NCBI GenBank assembly: GCA_002224055.1
Contig: AZLU01000331.1
Span: 1 to 33,896 of the forward strand
Direction of reading: 5' to 3'
Length of the DNA stretch: 33,896 bases
DNA from: Pezizomycotina sp. ARF18
Taxonomy: Eukaryota > Ascomycota
Positions 9,960 through 22,745 of the stretch are shown in pieces. The translations under genes and the position numbers were made by a program. The notes below the pieces were generated by a model that saw only the letters and a list, made by a program, of their open reading frames with translations, did not search any database and was not told the DNA's origin. The stretch's first letter is position 1. Every line of letters begins with the position of its first letter.

Positions 9960-12900
9960 AATTATTATTTAATTCTAAAAGGGTAGTAGCGGTCGTCAGC
10001 CTATAATTTTTGTTCATTGGTTGCTGGTGGTGGTTGAGAGATCTTCTACCCATATTAAATAATTATTTTATTTTATTTCTAATTTTATTATTCTATAACG
10101 GCAATATGTACCTAGGTAGCTTGTACCGTAATGGAGTTCCATACCCTATCATCAACGCTCCTCCTCCGCGCATCCTCCAGAGCTCATCCTTCTACTCGAT
10201 ATCGAAATGCTGGGGCGCCAAGTCGCTCGATTTACCTCTCCTCTTTCTCTGCTAGACGTCGTATAGAAAGGTTTTATTACTGTCGACGGTCTTCGCTGGG
10301 CAAAAACGTTGTTAGAGGTTTATAAGCAGAAAACTGAGGTCGATGTTACGTTCTGTTATAATAGGGGCCCTGAGGGGGGAGGAACCTTCGTTCAGCTGTA
10401 ACTAGCACAGTCCCTCAAATAATATACTGCTCAAGATATTCACCCTCGAATGAACAAGCAAGCTATTTTTGGACCAATATATCATCTTCTATAACACCTA
10501 GAACGAGGAAGACGATTTAATAAAGAGATGATAAGTACTCTTCCTCATAATTTCAATCTTTACCACCTTTTTTGCGCACTAATTGGTAATGGGAAAAAAC
10601 AAACGGTGTAGTTGTTTAGTTGTTGATGTTGTACGCCCGCTAATATCTACGTCCCATTTCTTATAACGGTAGACAAAGTTTCAGTTTCGTTTACAATACT
10701 CGTCCGGAAAAGGGCACCTTTATGCTTATCCACGGCGCTTACTTTGAGTTCCCTGCTTAAGTTTTTGAAACTCAAGAGGAATAGGCTATTCACGATTTGG
10801 GATTTTTAAACGTTTGCAACAGTTAGAAAGGTTTGCTTTTGAGAGATCGATATATCGTACCTACCGTTTGCGCTTGAGAGGTGCAAAAGATACCTTGCTC
10901 GCTATGGTAAAGGGAAAGCCTGGCGTTACCAGAACAATCGCAGACGCATCCTTGCAGCTTCAATTGCTCGTTAGGCTTCATTTAACTTGGTTATACAAGC
11001 CTATGAAGCTCAGTGTCATTGCATATATACGTTATTTAAGACAAGTTGCTTTTGGAGTTCATATTATATTTACTTGAGATAAAATTCCATTATATTTGAG
11101 TAATTGCTCTTAGATCGATTGTTACCTTTCTAATCCCCGTTCTTTGCAAATGTTGCTCGTAGAAATTTGTCTTCTTGTTGGATGCTCAACCGCGATATCA
11201 CCGGTCATGATCAACGCCGTTCAAAACTTCAATAGTTCCAATGTCTGCTAGCGACGGTATTGATTGGAAGACAACTAACTTCTCGAAGGCACTCGATCTC
11301 ATTAAATCTCAGTGACTATCTGTTGTTATAGTCCAATTTTTTGGCAATCTCAATACTGTATTAGTATATTCGTTGTATATTAAATTGCCATCATAGTGTT
11401 CTAGTCAGTCAGACTAGATAACCAGCGAAAAAAAAAAGCTTCCGTACCACCGCTGATCGTGTAGACCTTCCGACCAATTTAAAAAGCCATGGTACCTCGA
11501 GGACACCCTACGATGCAGATATTACATCTATTCACTTCGATCAAGATCTACATCGGACCTACGATGATATTTACGTTACAGCCAAACTACGTTATGGGAA
11601 ATATCCTATTAATTTGACTTTTGTACGTATTATCAAAGCGTTTTACCATTCAATACCCATGTAATTCAAATATATCTGAAAAAATAAAATAAACTCGATT
11701 GATAAGAAAATTCTTTCTTCTTCGAGATATATCGCGTCTTCTGCTTGAATAGCTTCTGCACCTACCTATTTTCTCTTGCTCATTCTTTTTTAAATTAAAT
11801 CTTATTTTTCTCTCCTTCATCGGCATGTGAGGACCGTAGAATGGAGGATTTGCGTAGTACACGGAGATATTTGATAACTACTGTCTTTTGGGTAACTGTT
11901 ATTGTCTGTTCTCATTGGTGTGAATCGATTTTAAATGACGTCTCAACAGTTCGGGTATTAACAAATTATTGCCACCAAAGGAAGGAACGAGATGACGTTT
12001 ATATCGTATGAACCGTTTTTTCTCAGAGATAGATATATCTTGAAATACGGTGCGTAGAATGCCTAAATAAAACAAAATAAAGTAAAAAGGCAAGTAAAAG
12101 AGAAAGATATGCAGAGCGGAAGAATATCGCCGCGTTCACCAAGGCACGTAATCACGGGATCCGAAGGGATAGTGTAGGCATCATGTGTTCCCTTTACCAT
12201 TCGCTCCCTCTTTTATTTTTATTTTTCCTTTTTAAAAATTAATCCGTGCGAATCGCGATAATGGGCTGCATGAAGAATCATGCAGAACTTATCCGATCTT
12301 GATGCAGAATCTCGGTCCCGTTCAAAGGCAAAAGCTGAATCCCTACCACACAGACACACACACTTAGCCGCTCAAACCCGTAAAAATATAGGCTGGAGAA
12401 GCTAGACCTGGTGTTTCCTTTTTCCCCTATAAGTATATTTTCTCCATTCGAGAATCTCTCAAGTAAAAATGTTAGGGGGGAAAAATAATAATAATAATAA
12501 ATAAATAAAATTAAAAAAAAAAAAATAAAAAAAAAAAAATAAAAAGAAGGGAGCCCGATCTGATCGCCCGGCCGATACTGAGATTGGGTCCCGAATCCGT
12601 GGAGACGGATTCACTTCGAGACCCTTCTTCAGCCAAGAGGGAGCAAAGTAATCGAGGTTGCAGAAAAAACGCCTCATTTCTTTAGAAGCCCAAGTTCAAG
12701 GGAGAGTATATATAGGAGTATTAGATCCTGTCAAAATAACTGACACCGGTGATCCTTGAACGCCAACTTAACGCCATGTCTTACATTTGACATTGTATTT
12801 CCAGCGCAGTGGACGAGCTGACTCGATGCCATGGTCCTGGGTCTGCCGCGAGGGAAGGTTTTGTTTTTGGCGTTCGTCTCGTTGGGACGGACCTCTCGGC

Positions 12901-14015
12901 GGTGATTCACTACCCCGCTTCCACCAAAAAAAAAAAAAAATGCTGCCAGGAAAAAAATAGAGAATTTCGCAAAATTGCCCACACGCACAAAATTTTTTTG
13001 CAAATGCCCACACCCCCGACAGCACAAAATCTTATTTCTTTGATAAATCTTATAAGAAAAATATATGAATAAGCAGCAAAATTGAAAGAAAATTTATATA
13101 TGTATTTTTAAAAATATAATTTTAGTTATTTTTATTATTATATAAAACTCGGTAGTACATATAAAATAACACCGAAATTTCTCTTATTTTGCGCACGCAG
13201 GCGCGTGCAGAAGCTGAGTGCTCAGCAATAATAATTTATATAAGATACTTAAACTTAAGCCTTGGCGCGTGGAAATCTGAAACACGAGCTCGTACCCCAC
13301 GAAATTCCTTTATTTTTTATATAATTTAACATTCCGACCGTATTAAAAAGAAAGCCAAGTTTAAACAAAAAATTATAATACTTAGATGTTATTTATTTTA
13401 GATATTTTTCGATATATTTCTTATATTTTAGCTTAAGAATTGGCTGTTTTGTTATTATTTTAATATTTTTATAAGTGATGTGTTAGCGAGGATGTGGCAT
13501 CTTTGCAAAATTCTCGAAAAAAACGATGGAAGCCACATGCTGGCTTGGGTAAACTAAACGTAAGAGTACATGAAATTAGCGTGGAAAAGCCGAAACGACG
13601 GAAGTAAGCAAGCTACCGACAACCTCCGCAACCAAAAAAAAAATAAATAAATAAAAATACTAAGAATCGCTTTCTGGAGGCGAAAACCCTTTAATCATTT
13701 AAACAAGCCCGATCCTGGTGGAACAAGCTTTAAAATGGGATGATCTTTTTTCTTTTTCTTTTTTCTTTTGGTGCACGTAGGGTGTGCGTGTGCGTATGTC
13801 TGTGACAGTTTAGTGTTAACTTCTGCCTAGAGGTAGAAGTCCTTCTAGACATCTGGGTGAGTATGACGAGCGGACGGTAGTTGGCAGCTACCGAAAATGC
13901 CGAGTAGTCTTTTGTTCCTGACAGACGTCAGATAGTGAGCTGAACGCGCGATTAGCCTAAGAATAAAAGAAAGCTAAGGCAAAAAAAAATATTAGAAAGC
14001 TCTCGCGCCCGGGAT
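9960..14015. other. Gene-poor interval
   Basis: No recognisable gene. The sequence is A+T-rich, and most strongly so at 13040-13480, with short richer patches at 10130-10260 and 12780-12930 that hold only chance-length ORFs. Contents noted: A/T low-complexity DNA at 12486-12545, an A14 run near 12926, and an alternating poly-T/C stretch near 13745-13770. An 87-codon ORF at 10814-11077 has no identifiable feature. I saw no tRNA or rRNA. Confidence 0.5.
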
Positions 14016-14021
14016 CGGGGG

Positions 14022-14310
14022 TTAAATGCACATGTACGAATATACACTTATACGAGACTGCGAAGCGATGTCGCCTCCTCTGCCAGTCTCATATGCGAGA
14101 GCCACTGACTCGCAGTATTTTTCAAATAATTCATTCCCTTAAAATGTTTCATATTGTAACAATGTCGATTCTCAGGATGGTTGGCGAGTTGCGGACAACT
14201 TACGTTCGCTCATTTAACGAAAAATTCTTTTGCGAGGAAACGTACTCAAGTTTCCTCGAGTGGGTACTCCAACATGTGAAAATGAGCTTTCCCCTTTCTT
14301 TGACCTCCAT
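14022..14310 (-). CDS. Candidate two-exon small gene, unrecognised
   Basis: An ATG at 14308-14310 opens about 34 codons (start MEVKERGKLIFTCWS) ending at a gtaagt donor near 14206. A gtcag acceptor near 14109 would join it to ALAYETGRGGDIASQSR and then a TAA at 14022-14024. The phases at the junction differ by one base, so it works only if there is an indel, as in the recognisable genes. An open run of this length ending at a donor-like hexamer is not rare by chance. No domain is visible. Confidence 0.2.
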
Positions 14311-14319
14311 TTTGAGTAT

Positions 14320-17040
14320 CTTCGCGTAGATAATAGACTGTTAGTAACTGTTAAGAAGATAAATTTCCGAAGAGCTTTCGCACTGGTGTTAACAACCAAA
14401 TAGCAGTTCTGCCGAGAAGTTTATCCGTGGAAATTGAAATATATCGTCCGATATGACGAACGTGTTATAGGCTAGAATGCAGCATGCGATTAAAGTGCTC
14501 TCTGCGGTGTAAAATTGCAGTGCACATGATACCGTGTGGCTTTTGTGGTTTGTGATGAGACATGAGTTCGTGCAGGTTCGTGTTACTTCGCGAAATATTT
14601 GACGAAATTGCTTCGACCGGGTACTGGATGCTATTAGATAAGTAAGACACAGTGGCTGCCGTTATGTGTATCGTCAAAAATCGATAGGCACTTCTTTACC
14701 CTAAGTTTAAAATATCCTCAGGTGAAGCAAAATTCGTATTCTGTGCGCATTGTTTATCAGCGGTGGGACGTTCTTTGACAGGCTATCATCAGCTGATATA
14801 TTGAAATTCCTTCAATAAATAATTTAAGCACGAGGCCTACGCGGTCTAATAAGACCCGAAAAATAAACAAATAAATAAATAAGGATAATGAAAGAGAGAA
14901 GTTTTTGTTTCCCTACCACCACTTCTTGTTTCTATCGCTTCTTAATAACTTAGAATAAATACTAAAATTTGTATATTTCCTAAAGTATTGTATACTCAAC
15001 TCGTCACAGTAATATCATTTTGTGAATTCCAAGGTTTAGTGGGGTGTTGCGGAAACCGGAATAAGATTGTCCACACATATGATCAGTCCAAATGGGCGCT
15101 TTTTTTTCTATATTTCATACTAGTGAATTGTTTCTCATCAATGAGTCTTCGGTTTTTGAAACTCTTCAGATGTATATCCATGCATGGAGGACTGACTTTT
15201 ATCGGACGTACCAGAAAATTCAACAGTCGTTTTGGTTATGATAAAACCTGGACGGAGGATGGACGGACTCAGCTCGTGGTTATGGTTGTTGGGCCTCGAT
15301 CTTGGCTAGCAAATCTTTGACCAACTTGGGTAAAAAATGTGCCCTATGGAGGCAAAAGTAAGCGGAGGACAGAGTGTTCTTAATCGTCAATGAGTTGCAG
15401 AGAGGGACGCTGAATAAGTTCATGCATGGTCTTAAAAAAATGCTGAGATGCGGCATGAAGCGATGAGCTTTTGGTGTTCGAAGAGAAAGGGCATTGGAAT
15501 TGCAAGAAAAGGGGTTGAGGAGGCAGAGAAACAGAGTGAAAAAAAATATATCAAAGAAATAAATAAATGAAGCGGTGAGAAAACAAACTTGGAGTAAATG
15601 CATGTCAGCGGATAGAAGAATGAGACCGTATATGCTTCCAAAGGCCATAGAACTTTCATTAATACTATAAACCCGTTCTACCTTGAGGATTCAGCCGAAG
15701 TAGAGAGAAATAATGGAGAGAAATAACGAAGATGCGCCTTGAAGGGAATGTTTTCATGGCCTCAGAACAAGATCGACGATGAAAAGGAACCTAGCCGAGC
15801 GGGAAATGGCTTACTTCCAATAGCTTGTTATCGTATGATCGTGACGCCCACATGATGGAAGTCTACTTCTTGCCACAATGTGGGGTCGTTAGTTTTTCTT
15901 GTTTTTCTGTCTTTAGTATGCCGTTAGTTTCTTTTTCTTCCAGGTTATCGTTGAGAGGTAAAACTTCCTTTTTTATAAATTGTTTTTCACCGCCCAGCGA
16001 ACGATTCCAACTGGACAGCACTGAACGAGGCTGCTGCCGGCTAAGCCCAATTTTGAACTACCCAGTAGACATGCCACGGCTCGGGGGTTCTCCTTCCGTA
16101 CATCCGCCGAACCTGCAGGACGTCTTCGCAGCTTGGGGTTATAGTAAAGTATGATATTAGGCAAAAAAGGGAGGCATGCGTGATAGCCAATGGTCAATCG
16201 GGGGCATTCGTTCTCAGTGCTTTCGACGTAATCTAGCATAGACCTCCTCAGCATGCAGACCGGAACGGACTCTCCGCTGCAGCGGGCGAGACGAAGGAGT
16301 ATCGTAAGAAGCGGGCCGAATCCACACGCGTACTTTTGTATACCGAGCTTACTTCATTTGCCAGGCTTCATATTTTTTTTCAAGTCATGAAAGTGGATCC
16401 AAAGGAGGAGTGCTCCCTTATGGTTGAAGGGGTTAAACAAATCGGTTTCTATTGAGGCTTCTCAAGTCAGTTGCATCGCATGGGTGGACATAGTTCTGCG
16501 TTTAGCCATTTCCTTTCAGCCCACTCCGCTTTTCTTGCAAATTATTTGCTCTTTCGAACGGTTGATTTTTGGTCCCAGCGGTGTGAAAAATAAAAACAAA
16601 AAAAAAAGAGAGAGAGAACAAATTATACTTCCAGGTATGCGCTGCACGATGTCGCGGTCGGTAGCAATTTCCTTCGTCCTTATTGGCCTGCCAGAACAGC
16701 CTCTCGTCACAACTGGATAAAGACATACGGAGACCATTTCTTCCCATGTAAGCCTTTACTCGTTGATGCCTGATAATATCTTCCTTGTTCTTATCACTCC
16801 CTTTCCTCCACTTGCTCCTTTCACTTTCCTTTTCCTCCTTCCCTTCTGAATCTTCTCTTAAAGGGCTTGCGTAAAAATAGCAGTATGCGCGTCTTGGTGA
16901 ATAAACTTTGTAAAGGGAAGAACGTGAATGCATGTTTGCAATATTACGTACAGAACGATGCACGGCCGCTGTGAAGGTGGGCAAATCAACATCAGGTAGG
17001 GGTTTTCGAGGGTCAGAAAGAAAAATAATGAAAGACGGCA
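14320..17040. other. Gene-poor interval
   Basis: No gene supported. There is a (AAAT)n-type stretch at 14860-14882 and moderately G+C-rich patches at 15990-16330 that are open in several frames on both strands (for example 15825-16154 plus, 15973-16254 minus) without recognisable motifs. The 199-codon minus-strand ORF at 16502-17101 has a composition typical of low-complexity DNA (Ser/Arg/Lys, then Phe-rich) and is not called. Confidence 0.5.
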
Positions 17041-17045
17041 TTTGA

Positions 17046-17525
17046 TCAACTGCAGTCGGCAGTTTCGAACTCGACGGTTTCCGTGATCTCGACGTTCGCA
17101 ATTCGAATCCTTCGGCCTTTCCGATGCTTCAACAAAGTTTCAAGGCCGGGAGAGGGGCTTGATAGCCAGAAGCTGCTGATAAATGGCCGCGTAAATGTGC
17201 CCGTAGACGAACTCGAGCGGATCGTTGCTGAATACACGCCTGATCTGTGAGAGGTAAGATGAACATCGCGAAGAACCTGGTTATTCCTTTTATTCCCACA
17301 TACGCACATGTGAAGTGAAGCATGGAATGAAATTTTATCAAGTAATAGGGTCAAAGAGAAAAGAAAGGATTGAGGCAACAACAACAACAACAATAGTTAC
17401 CGTGAGATAAGAAGCGACATCGTATTATAGAAAGAAGGAATCGATATCTACTGGCGCGGATGCAGCAATGCTTCCATGTTTCTTTTAATCTGAACGAAGG
17501 AGAGAACGAGGGAAAGAGCAACCAT
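17046..17525 (-). CDS. Candidate small protein, two exons, unrecognised
   Basis: Minus strand. An ATG at 17523-17525 opens MVALSLVLSFVQ, a hydrophobic, signal-like start, followed after a frame change by SAPVDIDSFF and YDVASYLT, which end at a gtaact donor (17400). A cag acceptor at 17245 joins, in phase, to IRRVFSNDPLEFVYGHIY and AAIYQQLLAIKPLS; after another one-base change the frame continues GLETLLKHRKGRRIRIANVE to a TGA at 17046-17048. Local G+C is higher than in the flanks. It needs at least two indels and one in-frame stop explained, so it may be a real gene with assembly errors, a relic, or chance. It would face the plus-strand candidate at 18109 across an A+T-rich gap. Confidence 0.3.
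17376..17393. repeat. (CAA)6 microsatellite
   Basis: Six tandem CAA units directly beside the proposed donor of the candidate gene at 17046-17525. Confidence 0.95.
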
Positions 17526-17549
17526 GATCTTTCTTTCATTCTTGAACGG

Positions 17550-18086
17550 GTTATTTTTTTTTTTTTTATTTTTTTTTTTTTAATTCTCTTTTTATTTATT
17601 TTTTTTATTTTATTTTTTTAGTCCCTGTATATTAAATTATTATTTTTTTTAAAAAAAAAAAAAAAAACAATAACAGCAGAGTTTTCCAAGATTGGTGTGA
17701 TTAACGGGCAGCGGACAGAAAATAAACATAAAATAAGATACTTAACGATATTTACTTCTATTAAATAAATAAACAATAAATTGCCCAAAAAAAAAAAAAA
17801 ACAAATAAATAATTATTTTTTGCATACAGTTTCGTTCATCTTGCTTGCGGCTTGCCTTATACTTTTAATACTTCGTTATATCACCCGATGATGATAATAA
17901 CATGATATACTGGTAATATATCATTTTTTTCGGTCAAGATGAAACAAGCCAAAAGCCTACTGTACTAGCACTAAACGATACTAGAAACACCCGTTAGTCC
18001 CTAAGCAAGGGGAAAAAAGCCCACGCAAATTTCCAAGACACAAACGGGAACAGCCCAGACAGCCTCAAAAAAAAAAAAAAAAAAAA
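17550..18086. repeat. A/T homopolymer-dense intergenic block
   Basis: Poly-T stretches at 17550-17640, an A17 run at 17651-17667, an A15 run near 17788 and an A20 run at 18067-18086. There is no coding potential. It separates two divergent candidate genes. Confidence 0.85.
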
Positions 18087-18108
18087 TAACGATCTACCGC
18101 CCTCGATT

Positions 18109-18816
18109 ATGGAGGAGACGACGGACAGGAAGGGGTGAAGGGACGATGGGTACCTGCTATGAGTAATACAAAGAAGGGTGGGGGATCAAAAGTCCAACAA
18201 ATTTTCACTTCCAAGGATTTGAAGAAGAGGTATTTTGGCGCAGACCCTTTTGACTCTCTCCAGATCATGTTCATCCCACATCTTCGAGAAGTTGGTTACC
18301 CTCAATGCTTTCGTTCTTGTAGGCAATGCTGACGAGAATTACTCTGTCAGAACAAGTTTTTTTTTTTTTCCCGTTTCTGCTGCTCGTAGGAGACACCTTG
18401 CAAGATCCACAGAATCCAAGATACAACCAAAGTGTTCGATTTCCGGTGCGGTGCGGCCCCCACTGAAATTCTGGATCCACCTGTCTTTCCGGCACGCTCT
18501 CGATCATTATTGGGGTGTTCTGGCTCCATCGCGAATACGTTGCCTACAAGTGGCTGATTTGTAAAGCAGGAGAGCCATATGACCACCTCGCCGGTCCCCG
18601 CATGTCTGCGGAGCATTTTCGTTTTCCTTTTTTCTTTCCCTGTTTCTTTTTTTTCCTCCGCGTGTTTAAAAGCAGATAAGCCTACTAACGCGACCAAAAA
18701 CGTCGCCGCAGGGCAGTCGTCCGCGCTCAGAATACGCACAGTACGCAAGCGATCATGTACGACATCCTCGGCTGAGAGAAAGAAACGGAACGGCAGGCGT
18801 TGAGTCCATCTTGTGA
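18109..18816 (+). CDS. Candidate small membrane protein, unrecognised
   Basis: ATG at 18109 (MEETTDRKG), then in neighbouring frames KVQQIFTSKDLKKRYFGADP and a segment ending near 18319 at a gtaggc donor. A T-rich tract with a cgtag acceptor at 18390 leads to ETPCKIHRIQDTTKVFDF, then GTLSIIIGVFWLH, a plausible membrane segment, and REYVAYKWLICKAGEPYDHL. A TACTAAC branch-like motif at 18684 and a gcag acceptor precede a tail ending GTAGVESIL with a TGA at 18814-18816. At least three one-base changes are required and the second donor is not clear. A competing minus-strand frame is open for about 145 codons over 18347-18790. The block is G+C-rich like the real genes. No family is recognised. Confidence 0.3.
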
Positions 18817-18819
18817 GGG

Positions 18820-21595
18820 AACCAATTCATGTTTGATATACTAGACCGTTCTGAAAAAAGGGTAAGTAACGTTATCTTTTTACGATACCTTACTGCCAGG
18901 TCCGTGCGTTTTGACTACACTCTAGTACGATCTACCAATGATGCGCGAACGCTCTATATTGAGTATCCGCCATCTTTTTTTTTTTTTTTTTGGCTCGCAG
19001 AAATAGAAACGAAATGAATAAGAAGGAAAACAAAGAATGAAAAAAAAAAAAAAAAATGAAAAAAAAAAAGCCAAGAAACCTGGAAAGTGTGAGCCTGAGA
19101 AGTTGACATTAACGGGGCATTTGAATTGTAGGCCGTCGATTTGAAGTATACGTGTCTACGGCGCTATCTGCTGGATCAACAGCTGCAAATAACCCAAAGT
19201 GAGTAATTGCCATTTTCGGTCGTTTTCTTGATTTGGTTGGCAATTTTTCAAGCTTCTTAAAACTTCGGCCGCCAAAAAAAGGAGAAAAGAAAGAGAGCTT
19301 CGAGTTTTACTAGGCTCTCCTTATCCGTTTCCCTCATCTTTTCGGCATGGGTTATAGGGGAAGAAAGGGATAGACTTAATAGCAAATGGAGCATTTGGTA
19401 AAGTCACCCACGATACTATCGTTATTAAAGAAAATCGCGCATATATCCGAGTTTTTTGAGTTTTTTTTTCAAAAAAAAAAAAAAAAAAAAAAAGTTAGTA
19501 CAAAAGAAAAAGAAAACCTCCTAAGTAGACAGGGTTACAGTATCCTCTCCGTAATATCTTCTTCATTAAACCAGCCAGCCCCTTCTGTTCAAAATCCTTC
19601 GCGTGTTTTTACAACAGGAGTTGCGGTGGACGAGTTAGTTCCATTTGGTATGGTGCTGGCCACCGTCTTCCAATTTGGACTCTGAGACGGGAGGGTACGT
19701 CATTATTTGGGTACGGGTCAACGCGCTAAGGCATTGAAGCTAGGAACAGTTCTTGGAAATCCGACGAAGATCGTCCCATGAGCTCCCTCCTGTTATCCTG
19801 TTATGGGGCGACAAGTTTGGTGGCGTTTTTAGCTTGGCGTTTACTTTGAGCCCGCTCCTTCCCCACTAACGCTGCAACGTTAACATTCATTTCCTAGGTT
19901 CGAAATTTGAAAAGTGCGAATATGCTATCGCCAAAGACTCCCAACGATTCGACTGATGAACTAAACTATAACGGCCGCTAAGAGCAGAGCTGCATTTAAG
20001 AAAAAAATTAATGCTAGTGGAGTAAATGAAAGAATTTTTTTTTTTCATTTTCGTTCGAAATAAACTGAATGTCGCTATGACTATATGTGTTGAATTCGTT
20101 GTCCTTACATACCTTCTATACTAATCAGTTTAATTGTCATTCCACTCCAGTACCGCACCTCCTCATGTTGCTCCACTCACTCGAAGAGAATAAAGATTGG
20201 ATGCGAAATATCCTATAGCCAGAACAATTGGCAATGGCACTGACTGGGTGCTTTCCAAATTTGTCAAACAATTATCCGCGAGTTCTCATGAGAACGCAGC
20301 CCGGACATCCAGGTGCACAAGCATCTCGCGACTTGGATTTCTGGATGTGGTATGAGCGATGTCCGACGAAACCCCTTCCCGAGACCTTCCAAATTCATTC
20401 TTCGCTTATGGCCACGTTTTTTTGAACAACCGCATGAAAAATAATTGAATGTGGCCACAGATTTTCTTGAAACGAGAAGAAAAGAAGTAAATGGAAGCAG
20501 ACGATATTGCGACACCCCCCCCCCCCAAAAAAAAAAAAATTTTTTTCCCAAGTTATATTTCCTCTCGTCCCTATCAAAAGAATCCACATCCGTCTCGAGA
20601 TTCAAGGCTGATGGTTATCAATCAATAGTGCTACATTTAGCTCCAAACCTTGTTCTACGCTTACATCAGATAGTAAGATCTTTACAACGCCTGACAATAA
20701 ACATGAGATGGTCCTTGCTCAGAGGCTGCCCCGGATGCCATTCTGCTACTCCATCCCTTCCCTCTTTCCACCGCAGATATGTAAGTTAGACTAAATATTC
20801 TCTTCAGGAATGAGCAATCTCGGTAACCCTCTCTAGAGTATGACATTTATAGTAAGACCCCTATCTGATACCCTTCTCAGCGAGCCCTAATCACTGACTC
20901 AATAAGGAACGGGAACCATCTGGGAGACTGCGCACGGCACAGCATTTGCATTTTGACCGTTGAATATATGCAAAATATAGTTTAATACGAGATCAGCCGA
21001 GAGCTAATCAATACACGCAGGTCGGATTTCTGCCAACACATTGTCTCCACATTAACGGTTTAGTAAGAAGCATCTACACGCGCGGTTTGATTTCGGTAAC
21101 TTGCTCCGTGTTTGTATATTCCCTTTATCTTATTTCCCTGAATTGAGTGAGTTAATTCTCCTATGCTCACCTACTCACTACCTTTACGATAATTTGCCTG
21201 AGGCTTTCATCACCTGCTCTTCTCCTTGGAAGGTCCTGCTAAGAAACTTTATTTCCATGCATTGCAGGTTATACTGCCATTGATATACATACATACTGCA
21301 CACTGTCGTGCTTTTGAGCTAAAGTCTTATGATATACATCTTCCACGAAACTCGTTTTATTTGCTACTAGTGGTGCGCTTATCCTTCAACTAAGTTTTAT
21401 CTCCGCTGGTAAGCGGTCGTCTCCTCAATTGCGTCGCTTTCTTTGACCTTTTGTCCGGGAGGTGTCATGAGGGAGGAAAAAATTAAATCGCGAAATCAGT
21501 GCTGAAATTGAGAGAAGTTTAGGTTATAAACAAGGAGGGTTGGGTATCATCTTCCCTTCTTCCGCAGAACGCAGGAAAAGTACAGATATCAAGAC
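18820..21595. other. Gene-poor, homopolymer-rich interval
   Basis: No gene supported. Homopolymers: T17 at 18975-18991, A17 at 19040-19056, A23 at 19471-19493 and a compound C12-A13-T7 at 20515-20546. A short exon-like stretch at 19132-19196 sits between a tag acceptor and a gtgagt donor and is open in two frames. ORFs at 19386-19685 (99 codons, crossing the A23 run) and 20234-20425 have no recognisable motif. Confidence 0.5.
20515..20546. repeat. Compound homopolymer C12-A13-T7
   Basis: Three different homopolymers abut directly. They are visible in the sequence without interpretation. Confidence 0.95.
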
Positions 21596-21599
21596 GGAA

Positions 21600-22193
21600 A
21601 TGACTCAGCTACAACGACCTGTAAGGCAATTAACGGGCGGAACCAAAACGGGAAAGAAAAGCCTAACATACAAAGCGCCGTTGGACACAGTCGTCGCCTA
21701 CGGATATGGTGCCGGCCGGAGCATCCTGCCTATCCATCAATATTCTCTCTCCGATCCGGTCTTGCCTCTTGCCTTAAACAATGCAGCTTGTGTGCTTAGA
21801 GGACGGGCTCCTCCATTAAATTATTCCACCGGTTTTTCCTTTCCTTTTATTCTTTTTTTTTTTTCTCCCCCTCTCTTAATTTTCTGTTCCTTTGCAATGC
21901 TCATGCATGATCCACACCCAAATTCTGTCATGGATAAAAAGAAAAATCCAGAGAGTGCATATATCTTTTCGCGCTCAGCAAAGATGGGTGCACCTACCAC
22001 AAGGTACTCTTCCATGTAAGTACCATATCATTGGCGCAAGATTCCTTCATTCCTTCATTCTTCCCTTTTTTTTCTTTTCTTTTCCTTCCGAATTTTGTCC
22101 CTTCCCACGTTTAGCCTCCTACTCTTTTCCATTTTACTTTTCTTCCTTTTCCTTCTCTTTATTTCTTTTCTTTTTTCTTACTTTATTTCATGA
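21600..22193 (+). CDS. Candidate two-exon ORF, unrecognised
   Basis: ATG at 21600 opens 138 codons, one of the longer ATG-initiated frames in the window, beginning MTQLQRPVRQLTGGTKTGKK and including APLDTVVAYGYGAGRSILP and a hydrophobic stretch (FSFPFILFFF). It ends at a gtaagt donor at 22016. A pyrimidine-rich tract with a tttag acceptor at 22114 joins in phase to a Leu/Phe-rich segment ending in TGA at 22191-22193. Without splicing it stops at 22016-22018. The second exon lies in T-rich DNA where any frame would look hydrophobic, so its reality is doubtful. No domain is recognised. Confidence 0.3.
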
Positions 22194-22440
22194 TGCACGG
22201 CTTTTCGCCGCTTCGTTCTTATATTATTTTATTTTATTTTTTTTTATTTTATTTATTTATTAGAATAAAAAAATTTTATTGTCTTTATTCTGTTATTCTT
22301 AACTTTCTTTTCTTATATATACTTTTTCTTTTCTTCTTTTCGGCGCCTTTTTTTCCTTTTCTTTACTCCCTCTTTTTTTCTTTTTCTTGACTCCGTTTTT
22401 TTTTTTTTCTTCTTTTCTTTTCTTGACTCCTTTTTTTTCT
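22024..22440. repeat. Pyrimidine-rich (T/C) tract
   Basis: About 400 bases almost without G or A on the plus strand apart from short islands. It is low-complexity DNA that produces Phe/Leu/Ser-rich spurious ORFs. It overlaps the proposed intron and second exon of the candidate at 21600. Confidence 0.8.
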
Positions 22441-22475
22441 AGTAGATATCTGCGATCCAATGACAAGCAGTATAG

Positions 22476-22500
22476 TTTTTTTTTTTTTTTTTTTTTTTTT
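22476..22500. repeat. T25 homopolymer
   Basis: An uninterrupted run of 25 T. Confidence 0.97.
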
Positions 22501-22707
22501 ACTGTCTTTTACAATGTTCAACGTGCGGTTGACCTAGAGTACCTTTGCTATATAAAATATTGTTTAGAGGATTCGTTGTGGTCTGGTAATCACAATACCG
22601 TAACTGGAGGGCCAGCTTTGCAGTTTCGTTTCTTTATATCGAGCTCCGGTCGCCGCAGTACAGGTCCGTCAGCTTTTTTTTTCATCGCGACATTGCGATT
22701 GCTTTGC

Positions 22708-22745
22708 ATTAGTATTAGTATTAGTATTAGTATTAGTATTAGTAT
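22708..22745. repeat. (ATTAGT)6 microsatellite
   Basis: Six perfect six-base units. In one plus frame they read Ser-Ile repeats inside an open stretch (22387-22764) that stops at a gtaagt sequence. The unit differs from the TTAGGG telomere repeat and the array is short and internal, so it is a microsatellite. Confidence 0.95.

Noticed and set aside
22708-22745. Interstitial telomere repeat
   Set aside because: The unit is ATTAGT, not TTAGGG, with only six copies; it is an ordinary microsatellite.
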